Assembly (NCBI GenBank): GCA_963708775.1
Contig: CAVPTI010000013.1
Span: 92,582 to 156,581, forward strand
Direction of reading: 5' to 3'
DNA: 64,000 nucleotides
From: JAGVSR01 sp963708775
GTDB taxonomy: Bacteria; Pseudomonadota; Alphaproteobacteria; Rhizobiales; Hyphomicrobiaceae
The notes below the pieces were generated by a model, which made no database searches, had not been told where the DNA came from, and saw only the letters and a program-made list of their open reading frames with translations. The position numbers were made by a program, and so were the translations under genes. Positions 1-8,406 of this stretch are shown here, in pieces (the first letter of the stretch is position 1; the number at the start of each line of letters is the position of its first letter).

Positions 1-38
1 CACTCAAAACCAAACTCGCACTGGTTCCGGCTACCTGA
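1..38 (+). CDS. 3' end of an upstream gene, possibly aroK
   Basis: An open frame enters the window and ends at TGA 36-38, encoding ...LKTKLALVPAT. It lies 33 bases before aroB. In many alphaproteobacteria the gene directly upstream of aroB is shikimate kinase aroK, so this may be its last 11 codons. The fragment is too short for family recognition, so the identity rests only on known gene order. Confidence 0.3.
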   Translation, partial: LKTKLALVPAT

Positions 39-71
39 GCCGCAGATCGTTCAAGACGGGACGCCACCCTG

Positions 72-1220
72 ATGCCCACGCTTGCCCACTCCATGACCGG
101 CCTCACACGCGCAGAAAAGACCGTTCCCGTTTCGCTCGGAAGCCGCAGTTACAATGTGCTGATCGGCCCCGGCCTCCTGCAGGAAACGGGGCGCCTCATC
201 GCCATGCGCATCGGCAAGGGAAAGTGCGGTATTGTCACTGACGAGAATGTCGCCCGCCATCATCTCGCGACGCTCGAAGCGTCTCTGAAGGCGGAAAACC
301 GCTTCGCCGGATCGATTGTGCTGCCGCCAGGCGAATCCACAAAGTGCTTCGCCCAACTCACAAAGCTCAGCGAAGGCCTGCTTGAAATGGGTCTCGAACG
401 TGGCGATTTCGTCGTCGCATTCGGGGGCGGCGTCATCGGCGACCTTGCGGGTTTCGCCGCCGGCATTCTCCGTCGCGGCATCCGCTTCGTGCAGATCCCG
501 ACCTCACTTCTCGCCCAGGTTGATAGTTCCGTCGGCGGCAAAACCGGTATCAACACGCCCCAGGGCAAGAACCTGATTGGCGTGTTCCACCAGCCGAGCC
601 TCGTCATCGCCGATACCGAAGTTCTGGCCACGTTGCCCGAACGCGAGATGCGTGCCGGTTATGCCGAAGTCGCCAAATACGGCCTTCTCGGTGACGCCGC
701 TTTCTTCGATTGGTTGGAGAGCCAATGGAAAGGCGTGTTCGGCAACTCCGGACCCGATCTCAGCCGCGCCATCGAAACAAGCGTCAAAGCCAAAGCCGAT
801 ATCGTCGCGCGCGACGAATTCGAAACCGGTGACCGCGCGCTGCTCAATCTAGGTCACACTTTTGGCCACGCGCTGGAAGCCTGGACCGGCTATTCGAGCC
901 GGCTCTTGCACGGTGAAGGCGTTTCCATCGGTATGGCACAAGCATTCCGCTTTTCGGAAAGCGAAGGCTTGTGCCCTCCCGGCACCGCCGCGCGCGTTGC
1001 CGCTCATCTCTCAGCCGTCGGCCTTCCGACACGCCTCGCCGACATTCCAGGCGAAAAAGCGGATGCCGATACACTTCTTCGTCTGATGGGCCAGGACAAA
1101 AAAGTCCGCGACGGCAAACTGACGTTCATTCTGGTGCGGGACATTGGCCAAGCCTTTGTCGCCCGCGATGTCGATCCTGCCAAGGTCCGCGCGTTCCTCG
1201 AACGCGAGATTACCGGGTAA
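72..1220 (+). CDS. aroB: 3-dehydroquinate synthase AroB
   Basis: AroB converts 3-deoxy-D-arabino-heptulosonate 7-phosphate to 3-dehydroquinate, the second step of the shikimate pathway, in the cytosol, using NAD and a divalent metal. The 382-residue protein has the usual family length. The NAD-binding FGGGVIGDLAG lies near residues 117-127, followed by QVDSSVGGKTGIN near 149-161. AEVAKYG near 198-204 and LNLGHTFGHALE near 258-269 carry the metal-ligand Glu and His, and LLHGEGVSIGM follows. The start at 72 gives a short N-terminal extension; Met at 93 is an alternative because no strong ribosome site favours either. The gene is intact and lies just downstream of what may be aroK. Confidence 0.96.
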   Translation: MPTLAHSMTGLTRAEKTVPVSLGSRSYNVLIGPGLLQETGRLIAMRIGKGKCGIVTDENVARHHLATLEASLKAENRFAGSIVLPPGESTKCFAQLTKLSEGLLEMGLERGDFVVAFGGGVIGDLAGFAAGILRRGIRFVQIPTSLLAQVDSSVGGKTGINTPQGKNLIGVFHQPSLVIADTEVLATLPEREMRAGYAEVAKYGLLGDAAFFDWLESQWKGVFGNSGPDLSRAIETSVKAKADIVARDEFETGDRALLNLGHTFGHALEAWTGYSSRLLHGEGVSIGMAQAFRFSESEGLCPPGTAARVAAHLSAVGLPTRLADIPGEKADADTLLRLMGQDKKVRDGKLTFILVRDIGQAFVARDVDPAKVRAFLEREITG

Positions 1221-1305
1221 CAGTGTGCCCGAGTTGGCATCGACCTCTGAGGCTGCCTTATACTAACGCCGCGACCCATCAGGCCGCACGGCAACGGATT
1301 GGCCA

Positions 1306-2596
1306 ATGACACTCGAGATCGTTCTGACGCTTGCCGCGATTGCGGTTCTTATCGCCCTGTCCGCCTTCTTCAACGGCTCCGAGACCGCGCTCACGGCTGC
1401 CTCCCGCGCCCGCATGCACGCGCTCGAACAGGAAGGCAACATTCGCGCCGCAACCGTCAATCGTCTCCTCAGCACGCCCGAGAAGATGATCGGCGCAATT
1501 CTCCTCGGCAACACGCTTGTCGATGTTCTGGCGGCCGCTCTCGCTTCCGGTCTTGCCGTTCGGCTGGTGGGTGATGTCGGCGTCGTTTACGCCACCGTCA
1601 TCATGACGGTCCTCATCGTCATCTTCGGCGCAGTGCTACCCAAGACCTACGCGCTTGCCTTTTCCGACCGTCTGGCTCTGTTCGTTTCTCCCTTTATGCG
1701 CGGCGTGGTGTCCACGCTATCTCCGCTCACGAAAGCCATCGAAGTCATCGTGCGCCTGCTCCTTAAGCTCACGCCATCAAAAGAAGACGACGCCGCCAAT
1801 ATCTTGGCCGCGCATGAAGAGATCCGCGGCACTATCGATCTTCAGGCGAAAGAAGGCACCGTGCTGAAACACGATGCGGAGATGCTCGGCGGCGTGCTCG
1901 ATTTGCGCGATCTCCAGGTCGCCGACATCATGATCCACCGCACCAAGATGGAAACGCTCGACGCCGACAGCGATCCGCAAGACATCATCGACGAGATTCT
2001 GCAGTTCGCAGTATACGCGCATGCCGCTCTGGAAGGACGAACCAGAAAACATCGTCGCTGTCCTGCACACCAAGGACCTGCTGACCGCGCTCGGCCGCGT
2101 CGGCTGGGATGTCGCCAAGCTCGATATCATGAGTTTCGCGCAGGAACCCTGGTTCGTCCCCGACACCACGAGCCTGAAGACACAGCTCAACCAGTTCCTG
2201 AAAAAGAAAGCGCAGATGGCGCTTGTCGTCGATGAGTACGGCGAAGTGCAGGGCCTCATCACCCTGGAAGATATTCTGGAGGAGATCGTCGGCCAGATCG
2301 CCGACGAGCACGACACCCATGAGATGTCGATCCGCCCGCAAGCCGACGGCACCGTCAACGTCGACGGCACGGTGGCTATTCGCGATCTCAACCGGCACAT
2401 GGATTGGAACCTGCCCGAAGAGGAAGCAACCACCCTCGCCGGCCTCGTCATCCACGAAGCCCAGGCGATCCCCGAGCCCGGCCAAGTGTTCACGTTCTAC
2501 GGCTACCGCTTCGAAATTTTGCGCAAGACGCGCAACAAGATTGCCGCCCTGCGCATTCAGCGCCTGAACCCGCGCGACGAAGACGACAGCGGCTGA
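1306..2596 (+). CDS. CNNM/CorC-family transmembrane CBS protein, frameshifted
   Basis: This is a HlyC/CorC (CNNM) family membrane protein, linked in related proteins to magnesium or cobalt homeostasis. The N-terminal half (residues 1-170) is a DUF21 membrane domain with several hydrophobic helices and the FNGSETALTAASRAR motif. Two CBS motifs follow (ADIMIHRTKMETL, then QMALVVDEYGEVQGLITLEDILEEIVG), and then a CorC_HlyC domain ending in IAALRIQRLNP. The frame breaks at about 2005: the sequence encodes EILQ then an extra T, after which SQYTRMPLWKDEPENIV reads in the next frame. Removing one T restores a protein of about 430 residues, typical for the family. A sequencing error is more likely than inactivation. 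A second CNNM protein lies at 24175-25471. Confidence 0.88.
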
Positions 2597-2606
2597 CACA
2601 TCCCGC

Positions 2607-2643
2607 GCCTTCCGGCCGGCTCCCCACCGGGGAGTCGGAAGGC
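2607..2643. repeat. REP-like palindrome, copy 1
   Basis: A 37-nt imperfect palindrome between the convergent corC-like and cobT genes. The outer arms are GCCTTCC and GGAAGGC (7 bp); the inner arms are CTCCCC and GGGGAG around ACC. A GGCCG bulge on the left and a T on the right make it asymmetric. It shares its layout with copies at 6507, 6852 and 6903, but several stem positions are changed on both sides. It may also help end transcription from both sides. Confidence 0.7.
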
Positions 2644-2671
2644 ACAAGCCAATCTTCGCGAAGGCGCAATT

Positions 2672-4567
2672 CTAATGCAAACTGCGGCCACGCGCCGGGC
2701 GCCCGCCGACGCTCTTCTCCAACTTGCCCGGCTCCTCGAACAGCTCCACCAGCTTGTCCGTCATCGCGCCCGCAAGCTCGCTCGCATCCGTGATCGTCAC
2801 CGCGCGGCGATAGTACCGCGTCACGTCATGTCCGATGCCGATTGCAATCAACTCCACCGGCGAACGCGTTTCGATCTCGTGGATCACCTGCCGCAGATGG
2901 TGCTCCAGATAACTGCCCGTATTCACTGACAGGGTGGAATCATCCACCGGCGCGCCATCCGAAATCATCATCAGGATGCGCCGCTGCTCCGGCCGGCCCA
3001 GCAGCCTCTGATGCGCCCACGCCAGCGCCTCGCCGTCGATGTTTTCCTTCAGCAGCCCTTCGCGCATCATCAAGGCGAGTGACCGCTTCGCCCGCCGCCA
3101 CGGAGCATCGGCGGTTTTGTAGATGATGTGGCGCAGATCATTGAGCCGGCCCGGATTCGGCGGCTTGCCGGCCGCAAGCCACTTCTCGCGCGCCTCCCCG
3201 CCCTTCCACGCCTTTGTGGTGAACCCCAGGATCTCCACCTTCACGCCGCACCGTTCGAGCGTGCGAGCCAGAATATCCGCGCAGCACGCCGCCACCATGA
3301 TCGGCCGTCCGCGCATCGAACCGGAATTGTCGATCAGCAACGTCACGACCGTATCCCGGAAATCCGTGTCGCGCTCGCGCATGAACGACAGCGCATGCAT
3401 CGGATCGATGATGATCCGCGTCAGCCGCGCCGCATCGAGTGCGCCTTCCTCCAGATCGAAATCCCACGCGCGGTTCTGCTTGGCGAGCAGCCGCCGCTGC
3501 AAGCGGTTCGCCAGCCGCGAAACCGTGGAGGCCAGCACGCGCAATTCCTTATCGAGGAACGTCCTCAGCCGGTCGAGTTCCTCCGGCGTGGAGAGCTTCT
3601 CGGCCTCCACGACTTCATCGTTGTTGTTGGAAAAAACCTTGTAGCCAAAGTTCTCTGGCGCATCGAGCACGGACTGGTTCGGACGCCACGGCTCTGCGGT
3701 GTCGCTCTCCGCCTCGCCCTCCGCCTCGATTTCGATGTCCTGCATCTCACCGGCATCGGCCGCTTCCGCCGTATCGCCGCTCTCGCCTTCGCTCTCCTGC
3801 TCTTCGCCGGAGCTCTCTTGACCCTCGTTGGTCTCTTCCTCGCCCTCCGTCTCCTGCTCGCCGCCCTCGGGCTGCTGCTCTTGTTCCTCTTCGCTCTCTT
3901 CCTGCTCGCCTTCGTTCGGCTGCTCGGCCATCTCGAGCGTGCGCAGCAGATCTCGCACCAGCCGCCCGAACGCCTCCTGATCGCCCGTCTTTGCCGCAAG
4001 CTGCTTCAGCGTCTTGCCGCAGCGCTTCTCCAGAACAGGCTTCCAAACGTCCGCCAACGCCTTCGCCGTTGCGGGTGGCGGCAACCCCGTCAGCTTCTCA
4101 CGCACGATCAAAGCCAATGCTTCGTCGAGCGGCGCATCCTCGCGCGACGACACGTTGGCGTAACGCCCGTGCGCAAAATAGTCCTCGCACTTGGCCGCGA
4201 GATTGCCCGCCATGCCATCCATGCGATTGGCGCCGATCGCTTCCACGCGCGCCCGCTCCACCGCCTCGAACACGGCCCGCGCCTCGCCGGATTGCGGCGC
4301 GAGTTTGCGATGCAGCTTCGCGTCATGACACGCCAGCGTCAGCGCAAGACTATCCGCCCAGCCGCGCACCACTGCGATTTCGCGCTTGGAAGGCACGCGC
4401 GCCGGCTCCGGCAACTGCACGTGATGCCCGTCGATCCCGGGCTTGCCCGGCGAAAAGTCAACATGCACTTTCTCGTCGCCCGCCACCGCGCGCACGGTCA
4501 GTCCGACGACCCGCTTCAGCGGCTCGGCCGGTGCTTCCTTGCGCTTGGTTGGCGGTGTGTTGGCCAT
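2672..4567 (-). CDS. cobT: aerobic cobaltochelatase subunit CobT
   Basis: CobT forms, with CobS, the AAA+/VWA part of aerobic cobaltochelatase (CobNST), which inserts cobalt into hydrogenobyrinic acid a,c-diamide during aerobic cobalamin synthesis. The 631-residue protein has the expected architecture: an N-terminal domain (residues 1-210), a very acidic Glu/Gln-rich linker (about 215-300) and a C-terminal VWA domain whose MIDAS motif DNSGSMRG sits near residue 410. ISDGAPVDD lies further downstream in the same domain. Length matches the family. The gene follows cobS with only 10 bases between the cobS stop and its ATG, so the two are probably co-transcribed. No cobalamin riboswitch is visible upstream of cobS. 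Confidence 0.96.
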   Translation of the reverse strand: MANTPPTKRKEAPAEPLKRVVGLTVRAVAGDEKVHVDFSPGKPGIDGHHVQLPEPARVPSKREIAVVRGWADSLALTLACHDAKLHRKLAPQSGEARAVFEAVERARVEAIGANRMDGMAGNLAAKCEDYFAHGRYANVSSREDAPLDEALALIVREKLTGLPPPATAKALADVWKPVLEKRCGKTLKQLAAKTGDQEAFGRLVRDLLRTLEMAEQPNEGEQEESEEEQEQQPEGGEQETEGEEETNEGQESSGEEQESEGESGDTAEAADAGEMQDIEIEAEGEAESDTAEPWRPNQSVLDAPENFGYKVFSNNNDEVVEAEKLSTPEELDRLRTFLDKELRVLASTVSRLANRLQRRLLAKQNRAWDFDLEEGALDAARLTRIIIDPMHALSFMRERDTDFRDTVVTLLIDNSGSMRGRPIMVAACCADILARTLERCGVKVEILGFTTKAWKGGEAREKWLAAGKPPNPGRLNDLRHIIYKTADAPWRRAKRSLALMMREGLLKENIDGEALAWAHQRLLGRPEQRRILMMISDGAPVDDSTLSVNTGSYLEHHLRQVIHEIETRSPVELIAIGIGHDVTRYYRRAVTITDASELAGAMTDKLVELFEEPGKLEKSVGGRPARGRSLH

Positions 4568-4577
4568 CAGCGGTCGT

Positions 4578-5579
4578 TCAGCTCAACGCCACGTTCGCGG
4601 CACTCTCCGGCAATTCCTCGCCGAATGCGCGCTGATAGAACTCCGCCACCAGCGGACGCTCCAGTTCATCGCACTTGTTGAGGAACGTGACGCGGAACGC
4701 AAAGCCGATATCGCCGAAAATGTCGGCGTTCTCCGCCCACGTGATCACCGTGCGCGGGCTCATGACGGTCGAGAGATCGCCGTTGATGAACGCCGACCGC
4801 GTCAGGTCGGCCACCCGCACCATCGCGCCGACCTGCTTGCGCTTCGCATCGGTCTTGGCGAACGACTTCACCTTCGCGAGAATGATCTTCACCTCGTCGT
4901 CGTGCGGCAGGTAGTTGAGGGTCGTGACCAGCGACCAGCGGTCCATCTGACCCTGGTTGATCTGCTGCGTGCCATGATAGAGCCCCGACGTGTCGCCGAG
5001 CCCGATCGTGTTCGTCGTTGCAAACAGCCGGAACGCCGGATGCGGCTTGATCACCTTCGACTGGTCGAGCAGCGTCAGCTTGCCTGATACTTCGAGCACG
5101 CGCTGGATCACGAACATCACGTCCGGCCGCCCCGCATCGTACTCGTCGAATACGAGCGCCGTATTCGAGCGCAGGCAGTAGGGCAGAATACCTTCGCGGA
5201 ATTCCGTCACCTGCTTGCCGTCCTTCAGCACGATCGCGTCTTTGCCGACGAGATCGATGCGCGAAACGTGGCTGTCGAGGTTGACGCGAATGCACGGCCA
5301 GTTGAGCCGCGCCGCCACCTGCTCGATGTGCGTCGACTTTCCCGTGCCGTGATAGCCCTGCACCATCACGCGCCGATTGTGCTTGAACCCGGCCAGGATC
5401 GCGAGCGTGACGTCCCGGTTGAACAGATAATCCGGATCGAGATCGGGCACATGCTCCTCTGACTTCGAGTAGGCGGGCACTTCCATGTCCGTCTCGATGC
5501 CGAAAACCTGCCGCACCGAAACCTTGAGGTCGGGCAAGCCGGCGATGTCCTTGGTGGCAGCGGGGGCAGGCGCGCGCAT
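4578..5579 (-). CDS. cobS: aerobic cobaltochelatase subunit CobS
   Basis: CobS is the AAA+ ATPase of the CobNST cobalt chelatase and works as a ring with CobT. The protein has Walker A GYHGTGKSTH near residue 77, Walker B ALVFDEYDAG near 141, and a sensor-like FATTNTIGLGDTSG further on. I chose ATG 5579 (MRAPAPAATKD) over an in-frame GTG at 5615 because GAAGGA stands about 7 bases before it; the mature length of 333 residues fits the family. The last gene in this direction is cobT. The gene is intact. Confidence 0.96.
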   Translation of the reverse strand: MRAPAPAATKDIAGLPDLKVSVRQVFGIETDMEVPAYSKSEEHVPDLDPDYLFNRDVTLAILAGFKHNRRVMVQGYHGTGKSTHIEQVAARLNWPCIRVNLDSHVSRIDLVGKDAIVLKDGKQVTEFREGILPYCLRSNTALVFDEYDAGRPDVMFVIQRVLEVSGKLTLLDQSKVIKPHPAFRLFATTNTIGLGDTSGLYHGTQQINQGQMDRWSLVTTLNYLPHDDEVKIILAKVKSFAKTDAKRKQVGAMVRVADLTRSAFINGDLSTVMSPRTVITWAENADIFGDIGFAFRVTFLNKCDELERPLVAEFYQRAFGEELPESAANVALS

Positions 5580-5716
5580 GGGAAGTCCTTCGTAAGGTGG
5601 AGCGCGGTGGCGCACTCATCGGGATGCGCAACCGGAGAAATGGGGCTGGGAGCAACGCCGCCCGATAGGGGGAAGTTCACGAGAACGCGGCGACCCGAAA
5701 GGTTACGTCGCCGCCG

Positions 5717-6379
5717 TCAAACGAGACCAGCCTGCTTCAAATAATTATAGGCTTGAATGATCTCACGCAACTTCTCCTCCGAGCGAGTGTCGCCGCCGTT
5801 GGCATCGGGATGGTGAAGCTTGACCAGTTCCTTGAACCGGCCCTTGATCTCGTCCTTCGTCGCCCCCTGCTTCAGACCCAGCGTGGTCATCGCCTTTTTT
5901 TCGAGCGGGCGCAGTTGTCGGCGGTTTTCCACGGGCGTCGAGCGCGACTGACGGGCCCGCCATGCGAAAAATGCGCTGGGATCGTTGGGTGGCGGATCAT
6001 CCCCTGCAGCCGCCGGATCGGCCGTGTCTGCGGTCTCGCGCGGTGCTCCGGTCCGGCCTTCGCGCATGCCCGGAGCCCACGAGTTGGCCGCCATCTTCCA
6101 CGTCGGGCGGTGCCCGGTCAGTGCATCTTTCTGAAAGTCGGCGACTTCGCGGTCCGACATTCCGTCGAAATAGTTATACGTCGCATTGTACTCGCGCACG
6201 TGATCGACGCAGAAAGCGAAGTATTCACCATCTCGCCCGCGTCCTTTCGGCGCACGATGGGTCGCCGGCTGATCGCACCCTTTGCGCTGGCAGCGAGGAC
6301 CGCCCGTGCGCGCTTCTTCCTCACGAGCACGCTTGGTGCCGAGGCGGATGGAGTCGAAATACTTCGAGTTGAGCTTCAT
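5717..6379 (-). CDS. J-domain (DnaJ-like) protein
   Basis: A 220-residue protein with a C-terminal J domain: TLGLKQGATKDEIKGRFKEL followed by LHHPDANGGD, with the Hsp70-stimulating HPD near residue 190. The N-terminal half has a possible metal-binding stretch (CQRKGCDQPATH and FCVDHV). J proteins recruit and activate DnaK; the N-terminal part probably sets the client. It precedes cobS on the same strand with about 140 bases between, and is divergent from bolA. This order (cobST, J protein, bolA) is common in Hyphomicrobiales. The specific client is unknown. Confidence 0.9.
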   Translation of the reverse strand: MKLNSKYFDSIRLGTKRAREEEARTGGPRCQRKGCDQPATHRAPKGRGRDGEYFAFCVDHVREYNATYNYFDGMSDREVADFQKDALTGHRPTWKMAANSWAPGMREGRTGAPRETADTADPAAAGDDPPPNDPSAFFAWRARQSRSTPVENRRQLRPLEKKAMTTLGLKQGATKDEIKGRFKELVKLHHPDANGGDTRSEEKLREIIQAYNYLKQAGLV

Positions 6380-6506
6380 GTGTCGAGTATGCTGAGAGCC
6401 GCTGGCGGAAACAAGCCGAGCACCTTATCACAGGCCGATGCGTTGCGTCGCGGCCATAGCGAAAATCCAGCACCGGATTTTTTAGGCAGTTGCAGCGCCT
6501 CATCTC

Positions 6507-6544
6507 GCCATCCGTCCGGCTCCGCGACAGCGAAGTCGCATGGC
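6507..6544. repeat. REP-like palindrome, degenerate copy 2
   Basis: A 38-nt palindrome in the J-protein/bolA divergent intergenic region. The arms GCCATCC and GCATGGC are less well paired than in the other copies, and the inner GCTCCGC faces GCGAAGTC around GACA. The layout matches the copies at 2607, 6852 and 6903, with more changes that do not compensate. It may be an older member of the family. Confidence 0.5.
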
Positions 6545-6563
6545 ACCCTAAAGGACACGCACG

Positions 6564-6836
6564 ATGTCAATCGAATCTGCACTACGTGAAAAGCTCATGG
6601 TCGGACTTGAGCCCGTGCGGCTTGATGTCATCAACGAGAGCGAGATGCACGCGGGCCACCGGTCTTCGCCGGGGACGGGCGAAAGTCATTTTCGTGTGCT
6701 CGTCGTGTCGGACAAATTTACAGGTCAGTCGCGGGTGACGCGCCACCGGATGGTCAATCAGCTCATCGCCGAAGAACTTGCGGGCGGCCTCCATGCCCTC
6801 GCCCTGGCAACCTACGCGCCCGGGGAAAAATTCTAA
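6564..6836 (+). CDS. bolA: BolA family protein
   Basis: BolA proteins bind monothiol glutaredoxins and take part in iron-sulfur cluster handling and stress response. The 90-residue protein has the usual size, with the conserved stretch ESEMHAGHR containing the metal-ligand His, then SHFRVLVVSDKFTGQSRVTR and the RHRMVNQLIAEEL helix. The ATG at 6564 is preceded by AAAGGACACGC, giving an acceptable ribosome site. Two tandem palindromic repeats follow right after the stop. Confidence 0.93.
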   Translation: MSIESALREKLMVGLEPVRLDVINESEMHAGHRSSPGTGESHFRVLVVSDKFTGQSRVTRHRMVNQLIAEELAGGLHALALATYAPGEKF

Positions 6837-6846
6837 GTCACCACTT

Positions 6847-6948
6847 TCCCCGCCATCCGGCCGGCTCCGCGCAGCGGAGTCGGATGGCGCAACAAAGTCC
6901 CCGCCATCCGGCCGGCTCCGCGCAGCGAAGTCGGATGGCGCAACAAAT
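6847..6948. repeat. two tandem 51-bp units, each with a REP-like palindrome
   Basis: Two direct repeats of 51 bases (6847-6897 and 6898-6948) differ at one palindrome position (GCGGAG versus GCGAAG) and at the last base. Each holds a 37-nt palindrome (6852-6888 and 6903-6939) with outer arms GCCATCC/GGATGGC and inner arms CTCCGC/GCGGAG around GCA, plus the same asymmetric GGCCG bulge. They sit 10 bases after the bolA stop, so they may also act as a transcript end for bolA. Confidence 0.75.
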
Positions 6949-7000
6949 AGAAAAAGCTCGGCTCCCCGAAGGAACCGAGCTCTCTCTGGTCGCTCAAATG

Positions 7001-7282
7001 TTAGCGCCAGCGCGGGTGGCAGACGCGTTCCATGTGGCAGCGCTTCACGCCCCAGCGGTTGCGGAAGCAGACGCGTTCCCACCCGCAGTGGCGGCGCGCA
7101 TGGTGGTGTCGCCACCCGTGCCGGTGCCCGACGTCTTCGATCCCGCGTGAACCGCCATCGCGATAGCCACCGTCACGATGAACGTCACCACGCCCATAGC
7201 CGGGATCGGCGAAAGCAGGCGCGGCGCCGGCTGCGAAAAGAATGCCGCTCGACAGGAGGGCGGCGGTCAAAATGCGCTTCAT
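7001..7282 (-). CDS. small secreted His/Gly/Arg-rich protein
   Basis: A 93-residue protein with a clear signal peptide: MKRILTAALLSSGILFAAG then APAFA before DPGYG, cleavage probably after residue 25. The mature part is rich in Gly, His and Arg (HRHGWRHHHARRH) and has three Cys in CGWERVCFRNRWG and MERVC. The His and Cys could bind metal, but no known family is certain. GAGGAG 8 bases before the ATG supports the start. It reads toward bolA and its repeats. Function unknown. Confidence 0.75.
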   Translation of the reverse strand: MKRILTAALLSSGILFAAGAAPAFADPGYGRGDVHRDGGYRDGGSRGIEDVGHRHGWRHHHARRHCGWERVCFRNRWGVKRCHMERVCHPRWR

Positions 7283-7474
7283 GGTCAGTCTCCTCGTTAT
7301 CTTCGTCCGGTGCTGGTCGGCGCGTCAGCGCCATCGATCCGGCGTAGCGCGATAAAGCCATTTCCCGCATGAACCGGCTCTGAACGCCCCGTTCAGCAAC
7401 CGTTGCCCTCATCCTGCCCGTTTGTGTGCGGATATGTGCTCTGGTCTGTTCCAGTTTGTGAGTGCGTGGCAGTC

Positions 7475-8233
7475 ATGCCCGATCGGCACCTATCCAGTGA
7501 TGATGTCGAAAACGTCATTGCGCGCGTTCGCGAAGAGTTGGCGCGGCGCCGCATTTCGCGCCAGCGATTGGCCGACGACGCTCGCATCAGTGTCTCGACC
7601 CTTGAAAAAGTCCTTTCCGGCCGCCGCACCTTCACGCTGGCCACGTTGGTCCGCTTGGAGGAAGCGCTCGGCGTCGCGTTGCGGCCTTCGCGTCTCAACG
7701 GCGCCAGACGTTCCGGTGACCGCCCGCTCATCGCCGCCGATGATCTTGGCAACTACGCACGCGCCCAGGTCACATGGCTTGAAGGCTCCTACCTCACGCT
7801 GATCCCAAGCTTCGGCGAACGGTCCTCTATTTCCGCCTATCGCACCGAATTCCGCTGGGACGACCAGCGCGGCTGCCTCACCTTTCGCGAAACCGAGCGC
7901 GCTGACGGCGCTTTTGCGCAGCATGGCTTGATTGCGATGCCCAATCAAACCGGCCACATCTACCTTGTCACCAACCGACACGGGCAGCATAGGCTCGCGA
8001 TCCTGTCGCGTCCGACGAGCCAAGGCAGCATGCACGGCATTCTCGCCACGCTCTTGTCTGGCCGCGGCGCGCAGTTAACTCCCGTGGCCGCGCCCATCGC
8101 GCTCACACCAATCGAAGCCTCGTCGAAATATGTTTTTGGCCGTATCTCGCAAGGCCAGCCCGACTTCGCCCGTTACCGCACGCTGCTCCATCGCACGCTC
8201 GACGACGGGTTTGCCGTGCTGATGCCGGCATAA
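7475..8233 (+). CDS. XRE-type HTH transcriptional regulator
   Basis: A 252-residue protein. The N-terminal part (residues about 8-60) is a Cro/CI-type helix-turn-helix: ARRRISRQRLADDARISVST then LEKVLSGRRTFTLATLVRLE. The remaining 180 residues form an unrecognised sensory domain with several Tyr/Phe/Trp-rich strands. I took ATG 7475 (MPDRHLSSDD) because the upstream in-frame extension (from 7403) is Cys/Val-rich and unlike the family. The ligand and targets are not visible. It is divergent from the small secreted protein at 7001-7282, which could be a target. Confidence 0.8.
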   Translation: MPDRHLSSDDVENVIARVREELARRRISRQRLADDARISVSTLEKVLSGRRTFTLATLVRLEEALGVALRPSRLNGARRSGDRPLIAADDLGNYARAQVTWLEGSYLTLIPSFGERSSISAYRTEFRWDDQRGCLTFRETERADGAFAQHGLIAMPNQTGHIYLVTNRHGQHRLAILSRPTSQGSMHGILATLLSGRGAQLTPVAAPIALTPIEASSKYVFGRISQGQPDFARYRTLLHRTLDDGFAVLMPA

Positions 8234-8406
8234 CTTGCATTTTTCCGCGCCCTGCGGCAGAAATCCTGAAGGCTTTGATGCGATGCAACGGCGTTGCTTT
8301 GATCTGCTCATCGGTCCCGTGAGTATTGTGATGTCGCTTCGTCGCAAGATCCGGCGCGAATGTCGTCGGCACTGGGCTCACTGCGCTGGCCACTGTCGGC
8401 TACATT

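Noticed and set aside
3128..4681. A 517-codon ORF on the plus strand opposite cobT
   Set aside because: It is an antisense shadow of cobT, with Arg/Leu-rich composition and no family features, while cobT is fully conserved.
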